From positions 1 through 51,061 of the forward strand of contig DATHUV010000019.1 of the NCBI GenBank assembly GCA_035461905.1: a DNA stretch of 51,061 nt, in the 5' to 3' direction. Below the pieces are notes generated by a model. The model worked only from the letters and a program-made list of their open reading frames with translations. It was not told the DNA's origin and ran no database searches. Shown one piece after another: positions 7,167-15,074 of this stretch. Every line of letters starts with the position of its first letter. The first letter of the stretch is position 1. Source of the stretch: SZUA-442 sp035461905 (GTDB taxonomy: Bacteria; Actinomycetota; Acidimicrobiia; Spongiisociales; UBA5794). Both the position numbers and the translations under genes were made by a program.

Positions 7167-9575
7167 TCAGCGTCTGTCGAAGAGGCTCGACCGGATGCGC
7201 TTGGCGCGATCGAGGAGCCGGGACGGTCGATAGAGAGCCCTGAGGCGCTCTGATCGCGAGTATCGGGTCGTGAGATGCTGCGTGGCCCGGAGTCTCGCCG
7301 CAGAAGCATCGTCAACGAGGTCGTCCGAGTGTTCGCCACCGTAGAGCGCCCGACCGTACGCAGATGCGAGGGGCACAAAGGCTGGGTCGATCGCGATGGC
7401 GGCCTCGATGGGCGTCGCAGCTGGATCGACAGGCTCGCGAAGGTCGGTGAGGCGATCGACGATGTCGGCCCACGCAGCCGTTATGTCCCCGTTACGGAGT
7501 CGCGCGCTCAGCCTCCGTCGACGGGCCATCTTCACGGCCGGTCCGGTGATGGCGACGAGGAGCGCGAGGCCGGCTGCCGTGAGGGCGAGGGGGAGCCACG
7601 AAGGCAGGTTCCATCTCGACGCTCCCGAATCCGAGCCGCCTCCACCCGGAACGAAGGGGGTCTCCCGGTCGATCGGGTTGAACCTTCCGTCCGGTCCGAT
7701 CTGTCCACCCTCGGTATCGACGAACGTGGGATTCGGAATGTCGTCGACGTAGTCCGCAGGCGAGAAGCCGAGTGCGGCTTCGATCGACTCGTCCGCGGTC
7801 GGTGCCGAGAACAGGCGCCTTGGTGTGGGATCGAACGCCATCCACCCCTGGCTCGGAACCCAGAGCTCGACCCAGGCGTGGGCGTTCCTGTCCATGACCT
7901 GGACTGTCGTGTCGTTGATCCTCGTTCCCGGTGTGAACCCGAGGACGACGCGGGAAGGCACTCCGACCGCCCTGGCCATGAGGGCCATCGCGGTGGCGAA
8001 CTGCTCGCAGTATCCCTGTCGGACGTAGGGATTGTCCTCGTCGGCCAGCCATGCATACACATCATCAGTCGTGAACTCGCCGGGTACTCGGTCGTTGTAG
8101 ACGAACTCCCCGCTGTCGCGGAACCAATCCTCCAGGGCGAGGCCCTTCTCGAAATTCGTCGAGACGTTCCCGACGACACCTGAGGCGAGGGCGGCGAAGC
8201 TGGCTCCGAGCTCATCGGTCGGATAGTCGAGCCAGTACTCCTCGTCCGTCAGTTCTTGGGGCTCCGCCGCGACTGCGGTATCGGGCAGCGTCTCACCGCT
8301 TGCGGCCGCTGCCGCAAAGACAGGGCTGAGCGTGCCGGACGTCGTCCGAGCGAGGGCGGCGATCGTCGGTCCGTCGTAGATCGGCATGTCTGCGCGCACC
8401 GAGTACGTCATGCCCTCATAGCTGATGTCCCCGGGCAGCATCAGCGACCCGTCGAGCCTGCGAATCCGCAGGTCGTTCTGGTCGTTGCGGTTCTGCGCGA
8501 TCACAGCGTTGGGTGTGACAGGTGCAGGGAGCCAGGGCTGCGCGAGGTTGTCGATGCGGATGTCCGCTCGGACAGGTACGGTCATTCCCCGGTAGACCTG
8601 TTCGTCATCTATCCAGGGTTCCTCGTCGAGCGGGTAGATCTGGACCCGGTCCGTCGACCATCGGCCATTCAGGTACACATCGAGGGTCACGGTCCTGAAG
8701 CGGACGGTCGTGGGATCCGCCCCGTCGATCTCTGCACGGAAGAGCGGGTTCGATGTCTGCGAGATCAGACCTGCGCGGATGTCGGTGAACGGGTTGTAGG
8801 CAACTGACCCCGAATAGCCGTCGGAGTATCCCGCAGGGGACCGCCATGTGATGAGGCCGTCACTGGGGACCCTGTCCCCGGCGATCGCAACCGCCGAGAG
8901 CGACACGAGGACCACGGCCACCATCATGCCGACGATCGCCGCCGATGGCCTGCGTGTAGGTCGCGACACGCCGTTGACGCGCTGAAGGCGACCAGACCCA
9001 GCGTCACGCTCGTCTGCGCGGATGGCCAGGAGCGACAGGGCGACGATGCCGACGAACACCGCGAGGTGGACCATGCCCTTGGGTTTCCGATCGATGATGA
9101 CGAACTGGAGTGCGACGATCAGAGGCGTCATCACGGCGACGAATGGACGTCCGTTGAGCAGCCCGGCCACGAGGAGGAACCCGAGAATCCAGAAGAGCGA
9201 TGCCAGGAGCATGACCATGCCGGGCACCGGGCGGACCGGTTCAACACCGAATCGGATGATCTCGAGTGCTCTCCCGAACTCGAACACAACGGCGTCCCAG
9301 GTCGCTGCCGTCGGCAGGATGGTCCACAGGGTGTCGGGGGCCATGAGCATTCCGGTCGTCAGGACGAACGCCGCCACGTTGGCGACGACAACGACGATCG
9401 CGCTCGCGCGGTACGCGATGGCTGTCCACGTGATACCCGCGCCGAGCAGGAACGCGATGAGGATCGCGACCTGCCAAGGGGTGCCGCTCGTGGAGTCTCG
9501 CAGCAGCGACGACAACTCCCAGAACGCGAGCCCGATCGCTGTGGCGCCTGCTATCCAGCTGTAGCGGTAGACCAT
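7167..9575 (-). CDS. TgpA-type membrane transglutaminase-like protein
   Basis: 802 aa. The ATG at 9575 is preferred to the one at 9611 because GGAG lies 5 nt upstream and the overlap with the DUF58 gene is shorter. About eight hydrophobic segments in the first 220 residues, then a large extracytoplasmic region with a transglutaminase core: catalytic Cys523 in GYCEQFATAM, His in RNAHAWVELW and Asp in AFDPTPRR. A further membrane segment (near residue 650) precedes a cytoplasmic tail. Last gene of a MoxR-DUF58-TgpA module, a frequent actinobacterial arrangement thought to act in envelope maturation; the substrate is unknown. Confidence 0.9.
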   Translation of the reverse strand: MVYRYSWIAGATAIGLAFWELSSLLRDSTSGTPWQVAILIAFLLGAGITWTAIAYRASAIVVVVANVAAFVLTTGMLMAPDTLWTILPTAATWDAVVFEFGRALEIIRFGVEPVRPVPGMVMLLASLFWILGFLLVAGLLNGRPFVAVMTPLIVALQFVIIDRKPKGMVHLAVFVGIVALSLLAIRADERDAGSGRLQRVNGVSRPTRRPSAAIVGMMVAVVLVSLSAVAIAGDRVPSDGLITWRSPAGYSDGYSGSVAYNPFTDIRAGLISQTSNPLFRAEIDGADPTTVRFRTVTLDVYLNGRWSTDRVQIYPLDEEPWIDDEQVYRGMTVPVRADIRIDNLAQPWLPAPVTPNAVIAQNRNDQNDLRIRRLDGSLMLPGDISYEGMTYSVRADMPIYDGPTIAALARTTSGTLSPVFAAAAASGETLPDTAVAAEPQELTDEEYWLDYPTDELGASFAALASGVVGNVSTNFEKGLALEDWFRDSGEFVYNDRVPGEFTTDDVYAWLADEDNPYVRQGYCEQFATAMALMARAVGVPSRVVLGFTPGTRINDTTVQVMDRNAHAWVELWVPSQGWMAFDPTPRRLFSAPTADESIEAALGFSPADYVDDIPNPTFVDTEGGQIGPDGRFNPIDRETPFVPGGGGSDSGASRWNLPSWLPLALTAAGLALLVAITGPAVKMARRRRLSARLRNGDITAAWADIVDRLTDLREPVDPAATPIEAAIAIDPAFVPLASAYGRALYGGEHSDDLVDDASAARLRATQHLTTRYSRSERLRALYRPSRLLDRAKRIRSSLFDRR

Positions 9576-10735
9576 CCGTGCTCCATCGCGTTGCGCCATG
9601 GGCCTGCCCACGTCCCGTCGGGCGTCGTCCTCACGACGAATGCGCCGAGCCTGGCGAAGCCCATGATCGTGTCATCGTCCCCTTCAGAAACGGAAAGTAC
9701 AACGGTTCTGTAGAAATCCTGACTGAGGAGCCTGAAAGAAGTGAGGTCGGCGTTGTCGGGCCTGCCCGTCACCATCACGAGGACGCCGCCCGCCATGCCC
9801 GACCGACGAAGCCTGCTGATCAGGTGTCGGAGATCCAACGACCGTACAGGGCGGATCACGGCGAGCTCTTCCATCGCCGCCCGATACGCCTCCGCGTTCG
9901 CCACGACCGTGCCGTTTCCGTGCCCTGCCCACATCGTCGGCGTGTAGCCGGCGCGAAACAGGTGGTTGAGCACCGATGCCGCTCCACGAACGGACTGCTC
10001 GAACGACTCTGCGCTCACATGGGGTTCGACCCTCGGGTCGAGGACGACGAAGGCCCGTGACTGCCATGGCATCTCGAGTTGTTTGATCATCAGTTCGTCC
10101 CGGCGGGCAGAGGATGGCCAATGGACCCTGCGCAGGTCGTCCCCCTGGTGGTACTCGCGCAAGGTGTAGAAGTCCTCACCGCCGCTGTGCCAGAACGCCG
10201 CGCGTGACGTGTTGATGGTCTGATCCTGGCCGCGTCCTGTGGGGACACCATCGAGACCCTCCACCCTGGGATACACCACGAGGCGACCCGACACGCCGAA
10301 CGTCGCCGTCGATTCGACGAAGCCGAGCGGGTCCCCGAGGCTCACCTTGGCGGGGCCGACGGTGTAGATGCCCCGGGGCCTGCACACCACCTCGTACCTC
10401 CCCGCCATCACGTCGTCCGGCGTGATCCGGTCTGCACTGAAGCGGGCGGCACCGAGGCCGTGGACCCGATCCTCGACGGAGACACGGTAGATTCGCCTCC
10501 GGGATCGAACCGTGATGTCGACCAAAGCACGTTCTCCGTCGTGGAGCTGGATGGGGTTGATGTCACGCTCGAGCGTGAGGCGCGGGGCTGCGAGCCGCAC
10601 GTAAGCGGAGCCGCCGAGCACTGCGGCGACGAGGAACGCCGAGAGGGCGAGGAGGAGGTCCTCCCCGAAGGCGGCCCAGAGCGCACCGAGGGCGAGGGCC
10701 GCCCCGACGGCTGCCCAGCCCCTCGTGGTGGGCAT
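9551..10735 (-). CDS. DUF58 domain protein
   Basis: 394 aa. Two N-terminal hydrophobic stretches (about residues 8-20 and 25-47) anchor it. The hallmark DUF58 block is clear: DFYTLREYHQGDDLRRVHW (about residues 195-213), followed by a von Willebrand A-like fold (RAFVVLDPRV). Proteins of this family are coupled to MoxR ATPases. The start overlaps the MoxR stop at 10735, and its own end overlaps the transglutaminase start by 25 nt, so the three are an operon. Confidence 0.9.
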   Translation of the reverse strand: MPTTRGWAAVGAALALGALWAAFGEDLLLALSAFLVAAVLGGSAYVRLAAPRLTLERDINPIQLHDGERALVDITVRSRRRIYRVSVEDRVHGLGAARFSADRITPDDVMAGRYEVVCRPRGIYTVGPAKVSLGDPLGFVESTATFGVSGRLVVYPRVEGLDGVPTGRGQDQTINTSRAAFWHSGGEDFYTLREYHQGDDLRRVHWPSSARRDELMIKQLEMPWQSRAFVVLDPRVEPHVSAESFEQSVRGAASVLNHLFRAGYTPTMWAGHGNGTVVANAEAYRAAMEELAVIRPVRSLDLRHLISRLRRSGMAGGVLVMVTGRPDNADLTSFRLLSQDFYRTVVLSVSEGDDDTIMGFARLGAFVVRTTPDGTWAGPWRNAMEHGWSTATAG

Positions 10736-11706
10736 CAGGACGTGACCCTGGTTCCGGGTACCGGTACCGAGGCTCGTACCTCGTCGAGGACATCGACCAC
10801 CGTCATGCCACGCATCTGTGCGTCCGGCCTGACGATGAGCCTGTGATTGAGCACCGGTTCGAGAATCGACTTCACGTCGTCAGGGCTCGCATAGTCCCGA
10901 CCATCGGCAGCCGCGATCGCGCGGGCCGCCCGTTGGAGGTAGAGGGTCGCTCGGGGTGATGCTCCGAGGAGGACGTCGGCGTGCGCCCTGGTGGCGGTGG
11001 CGATGTCGATGAGGTATCCACGCAGGACATCCGCCACGTGGACGGACCGCGCGATCGACGACATCTTGACGACGTCCTCGGCGTGGACAACCGACTTGAG
11101 GTCGATGAACCTGCTTCCCCCGCCGTGGGTCTGGAGCATCTCGAGTTCCTTGGCGCGCTCCGGGTAACCCATGGTCACGCGCATCATGAACCGGTCGAGC
11201 TGCGCCTCAGGGAGTGGATAGGTCCCTTCGTGCTCGATGGGATTCTGGGTTGCCACGACGATGAAGGGCTCCGAGAGCACATGCGTCTCCCCGTCGATCG
11301 TGATCTGTCGTTCCTCCATGGCCTCCAACAGCGCCGCTTGGGTCTTGGGGCTCGCACGGTTGATCTCGTCGCCCAACACGACGTTCGCGAACACGGGACC
11401 CGGTCGGAATGTGAAGGTGGTGCGCTCGCGGTCCCACACGGAAACACCGGTGACGTCACTCGGGAGGAGGTCAGGCGTGAACTGGATCCTCTGGAACTCG
11501 CTGTCGATCGATCGTGCGAGCGCTTTGGCGAGCAGCGTCTTCCCGACTCCCGGGACATCCTCGATGAGGATGTGGCCCTCTGCGACGAGGCTCGAGACGA
11601 CCAACTCGATCGTCTCACGTTTGCCCTGGATGGCGCGCTCGATGTTGGAGGTGATTGCCTCGAACTTCTCACCGAACCACGCAAGGTCGTCCTGCGACAG
11701 GGACAC
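10735..11706 (-). CDS. MoxR family AAA+ ATPase
   Basis: 323 aa. AAA+ ATPase with Walker A GVGKTLLAKAL (about residues 51-61), Walker B VVLGDEINRA (about 110-119) and sensor region VVATQNPIEHEGTYPLPEAQ. MoxR proteins act as chaperones or activators of VWA-domain partners, here the DUF58 protein directly downstream. GTG start at 11706 with AGGAGG 4 nt upstream, a slightly short spacing. Confidence 0.93.
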   Translation of the reverse strand: MSLSQDDLAWFGEKFEAITSNIERAIQGKRETIELVVSSLVAEGHILIEDVPGVGKTLLAKALARSIDSEFQRIQFTPDLLPSDVTGVSVWDRERTTFTFRPGPVFANVVLGDEINRASPKTQAALLEAMEERQITIDGETHVLSEPFIVVATQNPIEHEGTYPLPEAQLDRFMMRVTMGYPERAKELEMLQTHGGGSRFIDLKSVVHAEDVVKMSSIARSVHVADVLRGYLIDIATATRAHADVLLGASPRATLYLQRAARAIAAADGRDYASPDDVKSILEPVLNHRLIVRPDAQMRGMTVVDVLDEVRASVPVPGTRVTS

Positions 11707-11737
11707 GTTGCCTCCTTGATGTCCGTGCGGCTACCAG

Positions 11738-11766
11738 ACGATAACCGCCCGGAGCCCACTTGGCGA
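11738..11766 (-). promoter_or_regulatory. Candidate promoter of the moxR-DUF58-tgpA operon
   Basis: Minus strand -10 TATCGT (11743 to 11738) and a weak -35 TCGCCA (11766 to 11761, four of six) with a 17-nt spacer. Transcription would begin about 25 nt before the GTG at 11706. Confidence 0.35.
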
Positions 11767-11840
11767 CGGGCCGTGGGATCGATCCCCACCCGGGGCGGAC
11801 GTCGGATACCCCGTGTCCGAACGTTGCTGGTCAGGGGCAC

Positions 11841-11846
11841 TACCGT
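11841..11846 (+). promoter_or_regulatory. Candidate -10 box, leaderless small gene
   Basis: TACCGT 7 nt before the ATG at 11854, with no Shine-Dalgarno sequence between. The spacing fits transcription starting at the A of the start codon. Confidence 0.4.
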
Positions 11847-11853
11847 GAGTTCC

Positions 11854-12099
11854 ATGATCGACATCCGTTCGCTCGCCGCAGTCGTGATCCGGCCGTGGCT
11901 GTGGGTGACGGCGATCGGTGCCTTGTTCGCGTTTGCGCGGCGACGATGGTGGACCGAGCCCCCCTTCCTTCCCATCCCTGATCGCGACGTCCTCGATTGG
12001 CGGGTGACTACTGCCTATGGGCGGTCGGATATGACTCTTGCCCCTGGGGACGTCCTCTCGTATCTTCGGTGGAGGAAGACAAGCCTGAATAAGGGCTGA
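11854..12099 (+). CDS. Small conserved-looking protein, one membrane segment
   Basis: 81 aa. A hydrophobic N-terminal segment (about residues 7-26, VVIRPWLWVTAIGALFAF) is followed by a basic-aromatic stretch RRRWW and a Pro-rich part (TEPPFLPIPD), then TAYG and a C-terminal YLRWRK. The RRWW...PPFLP layout resembles short actinobacterial hypothetical proteins, from memory only. No function can be given. It lies divergent from moxR and is followed 10 nt later by the 12110 gene, so the two may be one operon. A long upstream extension of the same frame is antisense to moxR and is not credible. Confidence 0.65.
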   Translation: MIDIRSLAAVVIRPWLWVTAIGALFAFARRRWWTEPPFLPIPDRDVLDWRVTTAYGRSDMTLAPGDVLSYLRWRKTSLNKG

Positions 12100-12109
12100 G
12101 GAGGCCAGG

Positions 12110-13081
12110 GTGAACGAACGCTCCCTGCAGGACGACCTGCTCCGGATCCCCGGCGTCGAGGGCGCCGAGGTGGAGGGGTCGGCAGACAAGCCGGCAGGAC
12201 TGCGCATACGGATCGCCGAGGGCGCCGATCAGGGTGCCGTCGGAGGCGCCATTCGTCGCGTCCTGACATCCCACGGGCTCGGTACGGACACGAGGCTGCC
12301 GGGAGAGCCGAACCATGGTGGCGCTGAACCAGGATCGACCGCACCTCGTGAGGAGGTCCCCGACATGGTTCCCATCGCACGAAGGGTCGGGTCGAACGAT
12401 GACCGAGCGGGGTCGGGATCCGGCGTCGCCGTTGCGCCAGCCGATGAATCCCGAGACGCCGCGGTCATCGACCTCACGGATCGTGCGTCGACGGCGTCCG
12501 AGGAAGAACCCGCGGAATCACCGACGTCGGACTCGTCCGTGGCGGATCGCCGTCAGGCAGATGAGTTCGTGGACGCGGACGAGGACGACCCGTCCCGTAC
12601 CGCGTCGATCGATGATGACGCCGTTGCTCCAGCGCCGCCCGAGCAATCGCTCGACGAGACTCTGGTGGGGGCATCCGAGCGGAATCCAGTGATGGGCGAA
12701 CGGCCCGATCATGACCGCAGGTCTGATGACGGGGGGTCGATGGGAGCACTGGGAGCCAGGCTTGCGAGCGTTGCTGTCCAGGAAGGTCGAACCGGGATCG
12801 TCGTCACGGTGTCAGCATCCGACGGATCCCAGATCCAGCAGGCTGCGGCATCGACCGAGGGAGGTGTCGAGTCGGCCGTCGTACGTGCGACGACTCGGCT
12901 TGCGCTGCCGGGTGCCCCCGATGCGACGGTGATCGAGATCGAGGATCGCAGGATCGAGGGCGTCGACATCGTTCTCATCGTGTTGGATGTGGATGGTGTG
13001 ATGCATGCCGGTGCAGCCGTCGTGGGTGCAGGGCGGTCCTTCGCACTCGGCAGGGCAACGTGGGCTGCCCTCACCCTGTGA
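12110..13081 (+). CDS. Unrecognised two-domain protein with acidic linker
   Basis: 323 aa, GTG at 12110 with GAGGAGG 5 nt upstream. I do not recognise it. Residues 1-55 form a small alpha/beta domain (LLRIPGVEGAEVE ... GLRIRIAEG). Residues about 60-215 are low-complexity, rich in Asp, Glu, Ser, Pro and Arg, and probably disordered. Residues about 220-323 form a second compact domain with alternating hydrophobic strands (GIVVTVSASDG, VVRATTRLAL, VDIVLIVLDVDG) and Gly/Ala-rich C-terminus. No signal peptide or membrane segment. It could be an adaptor joining two binding modules; that is inference from layout only. Confidence 0.7.
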   Translation: MNERSLQDDLLRIPGVEGAEVEGSADKPAGLRIRIAEGADQGAVGGAIRRVLTSHGLGTDTRLPGEPNHGGAEPGSTAPREEVPDMVPIARRVGSNDDRAGSGSGVAVAPADESRDAAVIDLTDRASTASEEEPAESPTSDSSVADRRQADEFVDADEDDPSRTASIDDDAVAPAPPEQSLDETLVGASERNPVMGERPDHDRRSDDGGSMGALGARLASVAVQEGRTGIVVTVSASDGSQIQQAAASTEGGVESAVVRATTRLALPGAPDATVIEIEDRRIEGVDIVLIVLDVDGVMHAGAAVVGAGRSFALGRATWAALTL

Positions 13082-13106
13082 ACCGATTGTCCTGAGAGCA
13101 GATCGT

Positions 13107-13140
13107 CGAGCGTCCGGCGCGAACCGGAACCGCACGCTCG
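13107..13140. terminator. Possible bidirectional hairpin terminator
   Basis: The 78-base gap between two convergent genes contains CGAGCGT (13107-13113) and its exact reverse complement ACGCTCG (13134-13140), with CCGG/CCGG able to pair inside. There is no T-run on either side, so an intrinsic terminator is only possible. Confidence 0.3.
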
Positions 13141-13159
13141 TCCCTCAGCCGCCCCGAGC

Positions 13160-13675
13160 TCAGCCAGTGGGGGCGATCAGCTCGACGACGACGTTCCGAC
13201 GCTCATCGATCTCCGGCTCGGCCACCGAGGGTGCGACCAGGTGGTCAGCGTGTCCCGACAACCCGAGCGCCTCCTGGTACTCGGCGACCTTTGCGACGAC
13301 GGCACGAACGACGAGCCTCGTGTGGTCGTCATTGCCGTTCCTGAGCGTCTCGAGGTCGGCATCGTCCGTCGAGATGACCGTCGCCCCGCCACGACGGATG
13401 TCGACGAGCATGATCTCCTGGAGCATCTTGTCCGGCGAGAGCGAGTCGAGCCGGGCGACCACCACGGCATCGGCCGATCCGGTCCGGACCAGTTCGAGGA
13501 GGGCTCGAAAGCCGGGACGGTCGAGAGGTGCCGCCGAGGCATGATGGTCCTGGCACACGGCGACGATCTCGTTTCCCGTGTCGAGTGCCCAACGCCGAAT
13601 CCGCTCGCTCTGGGCAAACGCAGTGTCCGACTGGCCGCGCCCGGGAGCCTCCCGTACGTATCCGACGATTCTCAT
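13160..13675 (-). CDS. Serine recombinase-like domain protein, catalytic residues lost
   Basis: 171 aa. The fold is that of the resolvase/invertase N-terminal domain: YVRE at residues 6-9, LDRPGFRALLELV (51-63), then VVVARLDSLS (71-80). The nucleophile Ser that follows the YxR segment is Ala10 here. The two Arg of the usual DRLxR motif are Ser78 and Pro81. R8 and D77 remain. There is no C-terminal helix-turn-helix of resolvase type and no zinc ribbon; the tail is short and acidic. It should not be able to recombine DNA and may be a binding or regulatory relic. ATG at 13675 with AGGAAGG upstream; it has a good promoter of its own. Confidence 0.8.
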   Translation of the reverse strand: MRIVGYVREAPGRGQSDTAFAQSERIRRWALDTGNEIVAVCQDHHASAAPLDRPGFRALLELVRTGSADAVVVARLDSLSPDKMLQEIMLVDIRRGGATVISTDDADLETLRNGNDDHTRLVVRAVVAKVAEYQEALGLSGHADHLVAPSVAEPEIDERRNVVVELIAPTG

Positions 13676-13684
13676 GATGCCTTC

Positions 13685-13708
13685 CTGGGATCGTTCGCAG
13701 TATCCCAG
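13685..13708. repeat. Inverted repeat over the recombinase-like gene's promoter
   Basis: CTGGGAT (13685-13691) and ATCCCAG (13702-13708) are perfect complements separated by 10 nt. They span the -10 box and likely transcription start of the minus-strand recombinase-like gene. This could be an operator, possibly for its own product, or a 5' leader hairpin next to the ribosome binding site. Confidence 0.4.
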
Positions 13709-13727
13709 AGCTGCGAAGCGTGGTCAA
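13699..13727 (-). promoter_or_regulatory. Promoter of the recombinase-like gene
   Basis: Minus strand -35 TTGACC (13727 to 13722), 17-nt spacer, -10 GATACT (13704 to 13699). Five of six positions match in each box. The start codon at 13675 is about 23 nt after the -10 box. Confidence 0.55.
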
Positions 13728-13810
13728 TCACCGGCGTTGCGTGGTCGAAGACGAAAGTCATCCGAGGCATTCCATCCCGCCCTTCGGGAACCGCCACATC
13801 GATCGATTGC

Positions 13811-13816
13811 TACGAT
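13811..13816 (+). promoter_or_regulatory. Candidate -10 box, leaderless HNH gene
   Basis: TACGAT 8 nt before the GTG at 13825. The intervening bases contain no ribosome binding site. Confidence 0.4.
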
Positions 13817-13824
13817 ACCGGGCC

Positions 13825-14313
13825 GTGGCAAGGACGCTCGTGCTGAACGCAAGCAATGAGCCGCTGTCGGTGGTTCCCGCTCGACGCGGCGTTGTGCTCG
13901 TCCTCGCAGGGACCGCCGATCCTGTGGCCCATCGAGGTGAGATCTGGCGGTCAGGGCGGACGTCGGTTGACGTGCCGAGCGTCGTGCGCCTCCGCCGCTA
14001 CGTATCGGTGCCCCACGCGAGGGCGATTCCGCTCAACCGGCGAGCGATCTTCGCTCGGGATGAACATCGCTGCCAATACTGTGGCGGATCTGCTGAGAAC
14101 GTCGATCATGTGATACCGCGGGTGCTCGGGGGTACCCACCGCTGGGACAACGTCGTCGCGGCGTGTCGCAGGTGCAACACCCGCAAGGGGGGCCGCACGC
14201 CAACCGAAGCGGGTCTCCAGCTGCGCCGCCAGCCGACCAAACCCGGGCGGTTCGATTGGGTTCACGTCGCCGCAGGGGAGGTCCTCGACGCGGCATGGCG
14301 TCCCTTCCTCTGA
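13825..14313 (+). CDS. HNH endonuclease family protein
   Basis: 162 aa from the GTG at 13825; a longer frame from 13720 overlaps the promoter region and has no coding look. The N-terminal block TLVLNASNEPLSVV is typical of a widespread actinobacterial and cyanobacterial HNH family. The zinc/HNH core has C83-x-x-C86, D94-H95 in VDHVIPR, N109 in WDNVVAAC, and C114-x-x-C117 followed by NTRKGGRTP. DNA nicking or cleavage is expected from the family; target and role are unknown. It is divergent from the recombinase-like gene, and a functional link is only suggested by position. Confidence 0.88.
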   Translation: MARTLVLNASNEPLSVVPARRGVVLVLAGTADPVAHRGEIWRSGRTSVDVPSVVRLRRYVSVPHARAIPLNRRAIFARDEHRCQYCGGSAENVDHVIPRVLGGTHRWDNVVAACRRCNTRKGGRTPTEAGLQLRRQPTKPGRFDWVHVAAGEVLDAAWRPFL

Positions 14314-14358
14314 TTCCCGGCCGAATGGGTATCCGGAGGACGGGTGGGCTGTCTCGAT

Positions 14359-14871
14359 CTACCTGATGACGAGAACGGGGAACGGCGAACGACGCACCAG
14401 TTTTGCGCCCGTCGAGCCGAGGAGGCCCTGGAAGGCACCGTGTCCGTGGGAACCGACGACGATGACGTCGACTTCCAGCTCGCCCGCGAGGGTGAGCAGC
14501 GCGTCTTCGACTTCTTCGCCCTCACGTACGGTGGAGGTCGCCGTTCCCCCGCGCAACCGAATCGCTTCCACGACCGGACGGCAGAACTCGACGCGCTTGT
14601 CCCCGAGATACTGATCGACGAGGGCATCGTCGCCCGGAAAGCTCCGCTCGAAGTGCGATTCGACCTTCGGTGCTCCGACGTACTCGGCATCCGTCTCAAC
14701 TGAGACGGGAGGTTGGTCTCCATACTGGATCCGAAGCTCCTGGACGAGGCGCCTCGGCACCCGTACCACGGTTGCCACCGTCGTGGTTCCCGCCTCGCCG
14801 GCGAGTGCGACCGCAAAGTTGGCGGCCTTGTCGATGTCCATCGATCCGTCCGTTGCGACGAGCACGTGCAT
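14359..14871 (-). CDS. Universal stress protein (UspA family)
   Basis: 170 aa from the ATG at 14871, preceded by AGAGGA at proper spacing. The N-terminal MHVLVATDGS strand and C-terminal VVGSHGHGAFQGLLGSTG show the G-x2-G-x9-G-S/T nucleotide loop (about residues 141-155), so this is an ATP-binding type of UspA. An unusually long middle loop (about residues 45-90) makes it larger than the common 140-150 aa. It lies divergent from the dcw cluster. The trigger is unknown. Confidence 0.9.
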   Translation of the reverse strand: MHVLVATDGSMDIDKAANFAVALAGEAGTTTVATVVRVPRRLVQELRIQYGDQPPVSVETDAEYVGAPKVESHFERSFPGDDALVDQYLGDKRVEFCRPVVEAIRLRGGTATSTVREGEEVEDALLTLAGELEVDVIVVGSHGHGAFQGLLGSTGAKLVRRSPFPVLVIR

Positions 14872-14902
14872 GTGGGTTCCTCTCAATACCGGCGACGCAC
14901 CA

Positions 14903-14932
14903 AGGCTAAACGCTTCCGTCGCCGGCTGTCTC
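14903..14932 (-). promoter_or_regulatory. Candidate promoter of the universal stress gene
   Basis: Minus strand -10 TAGCCT (14908 to 14903) with -35 GAGACA (14932 to 14927), spacer 18. Transcription would start about 25 nt before the ATG at 14871. Confidence 0.35.
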
Positions 14933-15002
14933 GATCACCGCCACGGATCCCCCTTCCAATGCGTCCGCAACGGGGTCCGTGGGGTGATGGGGGGGAATGT
15001 GG

Positions 15003-15031
15003 TTGACAAGTGGGAGATCGTGGGCCATAGT
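15003..15031 (+). promoter_or_regulatory. Promoter of the dcw cluster (mraZ promoter)
   Basis: A perfect -35 TTGACA (15003-15008), 17-nt spacer and -10 CATAGT (15026-15031). Transcription would start near 15038, leaving a leader of about 37 nt with GGAG (15061-15064) before the mraZ ATG at 15075. Confidence 0.6.
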
Positions 15032-15045
15032 GGGGCGCCGTGGGA
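15011..15045 (+). promoter_or_regulatory. MraZ operator: four TGGG boxes with 10-bp period
   Basis: TGGG occurs at 15011, 15021, 15031 and 15041, each exactly 10 bases apart, as TGGGA, TGGGC, TGGGG and TGGGA. Direct TGGG-type repeats separated by 5 nt are the known binding site of MraZ upstream of its own gene. Here they begin 3 nt after the -35 and run over the -10 and transcription start, so MraZ binding would block RNA polymerase. This supports negative autoregulation of the whole cluster. Confidence 0.75.
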
Positions 15046-15074
15046 GATGTCGGAGATGATGGAGACGTCGACAG

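Noticed and set aside
13720..13824. Longer N-terminus for the HNH protein
   Set aside because: It would cross the promoter of the divergent gene and the -10 box at 13811; family similarity starts at TLVLNAS just after the GTG at 13825.
13160..14313. Mobile element suggested by recombinase and HNH genes
   Set aside because: No terminal repeats, target duplication, integrase or composition change; the recombinase domain lacks its catalytic residues.
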